Shown here: positions 43,886 to 45,286 of the stretch, piece after piece | Position numbering within the stretch: position 1 is the first letter of the stretch | How the letters are laid out: each line of letters begins with the position of its first letter | DNA from: Armatimonadetes bacterium 13_1_40CM_64_14 | GTDB taxonomy: Bacteria > Sysuimicrobiota > Sysuimicrobiia > Sysuimicrobiales > Kaftiobacteriaceae | Reading direction: 5' to 3' | Length of the DNA: 45,286 nucleotides | Assembly: GCA_001917855.1 (NCBI GenBank) | Contig: MNEU01000082.1 | Span: forward strand, 1 to 45,286 | Made by a program: the position numbers and the translations under genes | Notes under the pieces: generated by a model | Told to the model about the DNA's origin: nothing | Seen by the model: only the letters and a program-made list of their open reading frames with translations | Databases searched by the model: none

Positions 43886-45277
43886 ATGAGGCACCCTGTG
43901 CTACGACGCATTCTTCCTGGCGCGGTGGTTCTCCTGGCAGCCTTCATCGTCCAGATCCCTCATGCATTTTCCACGCAGACCCTCGTATATCCAGGCGTCG
44001 ATGTTCTGCTCTCTGGGCACGGCGAGATGCTGACTGGCATGCGCGTGGGCCTCATTACCCACCGCGCAGGAGCGGGCGTGGGCGGGTGGCCAACGTCTCG
44101 ACTCCTTTCGCTTGATCCGCGGATTCGCGTCGTCGCTCTGTTCGCCCCCGAACACGGGCTGTCGGGCACGTTGCCCGCGGGCGCCCCCGTCCCCTCGATG
44201 GACGGTCCCATCCCTGTGTATAGCCTCTACGCTGAGACGCGTCGACCCACATCGCAGATGCTCTCGGGACTTGATGCGCTGGTTTTTGACCTCCAGGACG
44301 TCGGGACCCGTGCCTACACCTATATCTCGACCATGGCTTTGGGCATGCAGGCGGCGGCCGAGAGCGGCAAGTTGTTTGTGGTCCTGGACCGGCCTAACCC
44401 GCTGGGGGGTGAGCGAGTAGATGGGCCTGTGCTTGATCCCGCATTCACGTCGTTCATCGGCATCTTCCCTGTCCCTGCGATCCACGGCATGACCGTAGGC
44501 GAGCTGGCCATGCTCTTCAATCGCGAGTTTGGGATCGGTGCCCATCTCGTCGTCATCCCGATGGCTGGCTGGCAGGCGTCGATGCAGTGGGAGGATACTG
44601 GGCTCGCGTGGTTCCGGCCATCTCCAATGATCCCGTCTCCGATGGCCGCCCAGCTACACGCCGCCACCGGAGTCCTTGAGGGGACTAATTTGTCCGTCGG
44701 CGCCGGTGCGAGCATACCGTTTGAGACCGTCACCGCCCCAGGCGTGAATGGGGAGTTGCTGGCGCGGCGTCTCAATGGCACTAATCTCCCGGGCGTGCTC
44801 TTCATCCCTCACCTCGCCGGAAGCGGGAGTCGTCGCCAAGGCGGCGTGCGACTGGTCATCACCGATCCACGGCAGTTATTGCCCGCCACCACGGCTGTCT
44901 ACACGATGGCCGCAGTCCGCGACCTGCATCCCGGGTTACTTCGATTCACGCGGTCGGCGTACAGCGGAAGATACATATTCGACTTGGTCTGGGGTACTGA
45001 CAGCGTGCGCCGCGCTCTCCAGCGCGGTGATAGAGCGGAGAGTATTGTGGCCTCCTGGCAAGGGGGGCTTCAGCTGTTCTTAGGGGTCCGACAGCGCTAC
45101 CTGCTATACCCGAGGACGATGACGACCGTTGTCCAGACCCCACCGAGGATGGTGGAAGCGCAGCAGGCTGCGATCCACACCCCGGCACCCGCGAAGGTCC
45201 TCCAAAGCCGTCAGCCGACCGGCTGTCGTGCGCGCCCCGCCATTTGTGGCGGTCTAGCAGGCGCCGCCGTGAAGTAG
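43886..45277 (+). CDS. namZ: Exo-beta-N-acetylmuramidase NamZ / DUF1343 protein
   Basis: 463 residues from ATG 43886 (GTG 43856 possible). A signal peptide (about 1-33: basic start, then GAVVLLAAFIVQ) directs export. The DUF1343 blocks are present: GVDVLL, VGLITHRAGAG, LFAPEHGLSG, VFDLQDVGTRAYTYIST, DRPNPLGG, IPAIHGMTVGELA-type VPAIHGMTVGELA, and the catalytic region with PSPM and GTNLSVGAG. Characterised NamZ enzymes release MurNAc from the non-reducing ends of peptidoglycan fragments for cell-wall recycling. The stop lies 9 bases before the window end, so the downstream genes are not seen. Confidence 0.9.
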   Translation: MRHPVLRRILPGAVVLLAAFIVQIPHAFSTQTLVYPGVDVLLSGHGEMLTGMRVGLITHRAGAGVGGWPTSRLLSLDPRIRVVALFAPEHGLSGTLPAGAPVPSMDGPIPVYSLYAETRRPTSQMLSGLDALVFDLQDVGTRAYTYISTMALGMQAAAESGKLFVVLDRPNPLGGERVDGPVLDPAFTSFIGIFPVPAIHGMTVGELAMLFNREFGIGAHLVVIPMAGWQASMQWEDTGLAWFRPSPMIPSPMAAQLHAATGVLEGTNLSVGAGASIPFETVTAPGVNGELLARRLNGTNLPGVLFIPHLAGSGSRRQGGVRLVITDPRQLLPATTAVYTMAAVRDLHPGLLRFTRSAYSGRYIFDLVWGTDSVRRALQRGDRAESIVASWQGGLQLFLGVRQRYLLYPRTMTTVVQTPPRMVEAQQAAIHTPAPAKVLQSRQPTGCRARPAICGGLAGAAVK

Positions 45278-45286
45278 GCGGGGCTC

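Overview
The window comes from a bacterial chromosome. It is GC-rich, has many GTG starts, and is densely packed with most genes on the minus strand. The order sigH-rlmB-cysS-ispDF-PIN/TRAM(YacL)-radA-clpC is the Bacillota yacL/clpC neighbourhood read backwards. Other genes also point to Bacillota or a nearby deep monoderm-like lineage: a PanT-like ECF S component, type III pantothenate kinase, a BsuPI-like protein and a MazG-like clostridial-type protein. A heme A/heme O synthase fusion implies an aa3-type oxidase and aerobic life. I suspect a poorly cultured lineage such as Sysuimicrobiota (CSP1-3) or a high-GC Bacillota class, but the sequence alone does not prove it.

Layout. 0-11.5 kb: housekeeping (sigH, 23S rRNA methylation, CysS, isoprenoid IspDF, YacL-like nuclease, RadA, ClpC, GreA). 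ctsR-mcsA-mcsB and disA, which usually sit here, are absent. 11.7-22 kb: one long minus-strand run. In transcription order it holds ftcD and hutI (histidine to formimino-THF), folB and folK (folate), two deoxynucleoside kinases, birA, a P1 peptidase, a PanT-like transporter subunit, coaX, and an acyl-ACP-reductase-like/quinate-dehydrogenase-like pair. 22-23.4 kb: kptA and a methyltransferase on the plus strand. 23.4-31.8 kb: DinB-like and ASCH proteins, a membrane-anchored lipoyl-like protein, ftsH interrupted by a 444-residue intein, tilS, tRNA-Met, a BsuPI-like protein, rpoZ and a small membrane protein. 31.9-35 kb: an MFS transporter and a ctaA-ctaB fusion.

35.3-43.5 kb differs visibly: lower GC, looser packing and signalling content (an MFS exporter, two membrane HD-GYP-type proteins and a 1239-residue SARP/AAA/TPR regulator). 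It looks like an acquired or accessory block. The last 1.5 kb holds a zinc-ribbon protein back to back with a NamZ/DUF1343 exo-muramidase.

Most notable items: the FtsH intein (Ser1 type, DOD endonuclease plus an inserted HTH, placed just after the FtsH pore-loop segment); a CysS whose KMSKS loop is replaced by EMHRH; a HutI lacking a substrate-binding segment; a CoaX with a changed phosphate-binding motif; a GraL-like attenuator at the greA transcription start; and a strongly self-complementary untranslated block at 35.14-35.25 kb.
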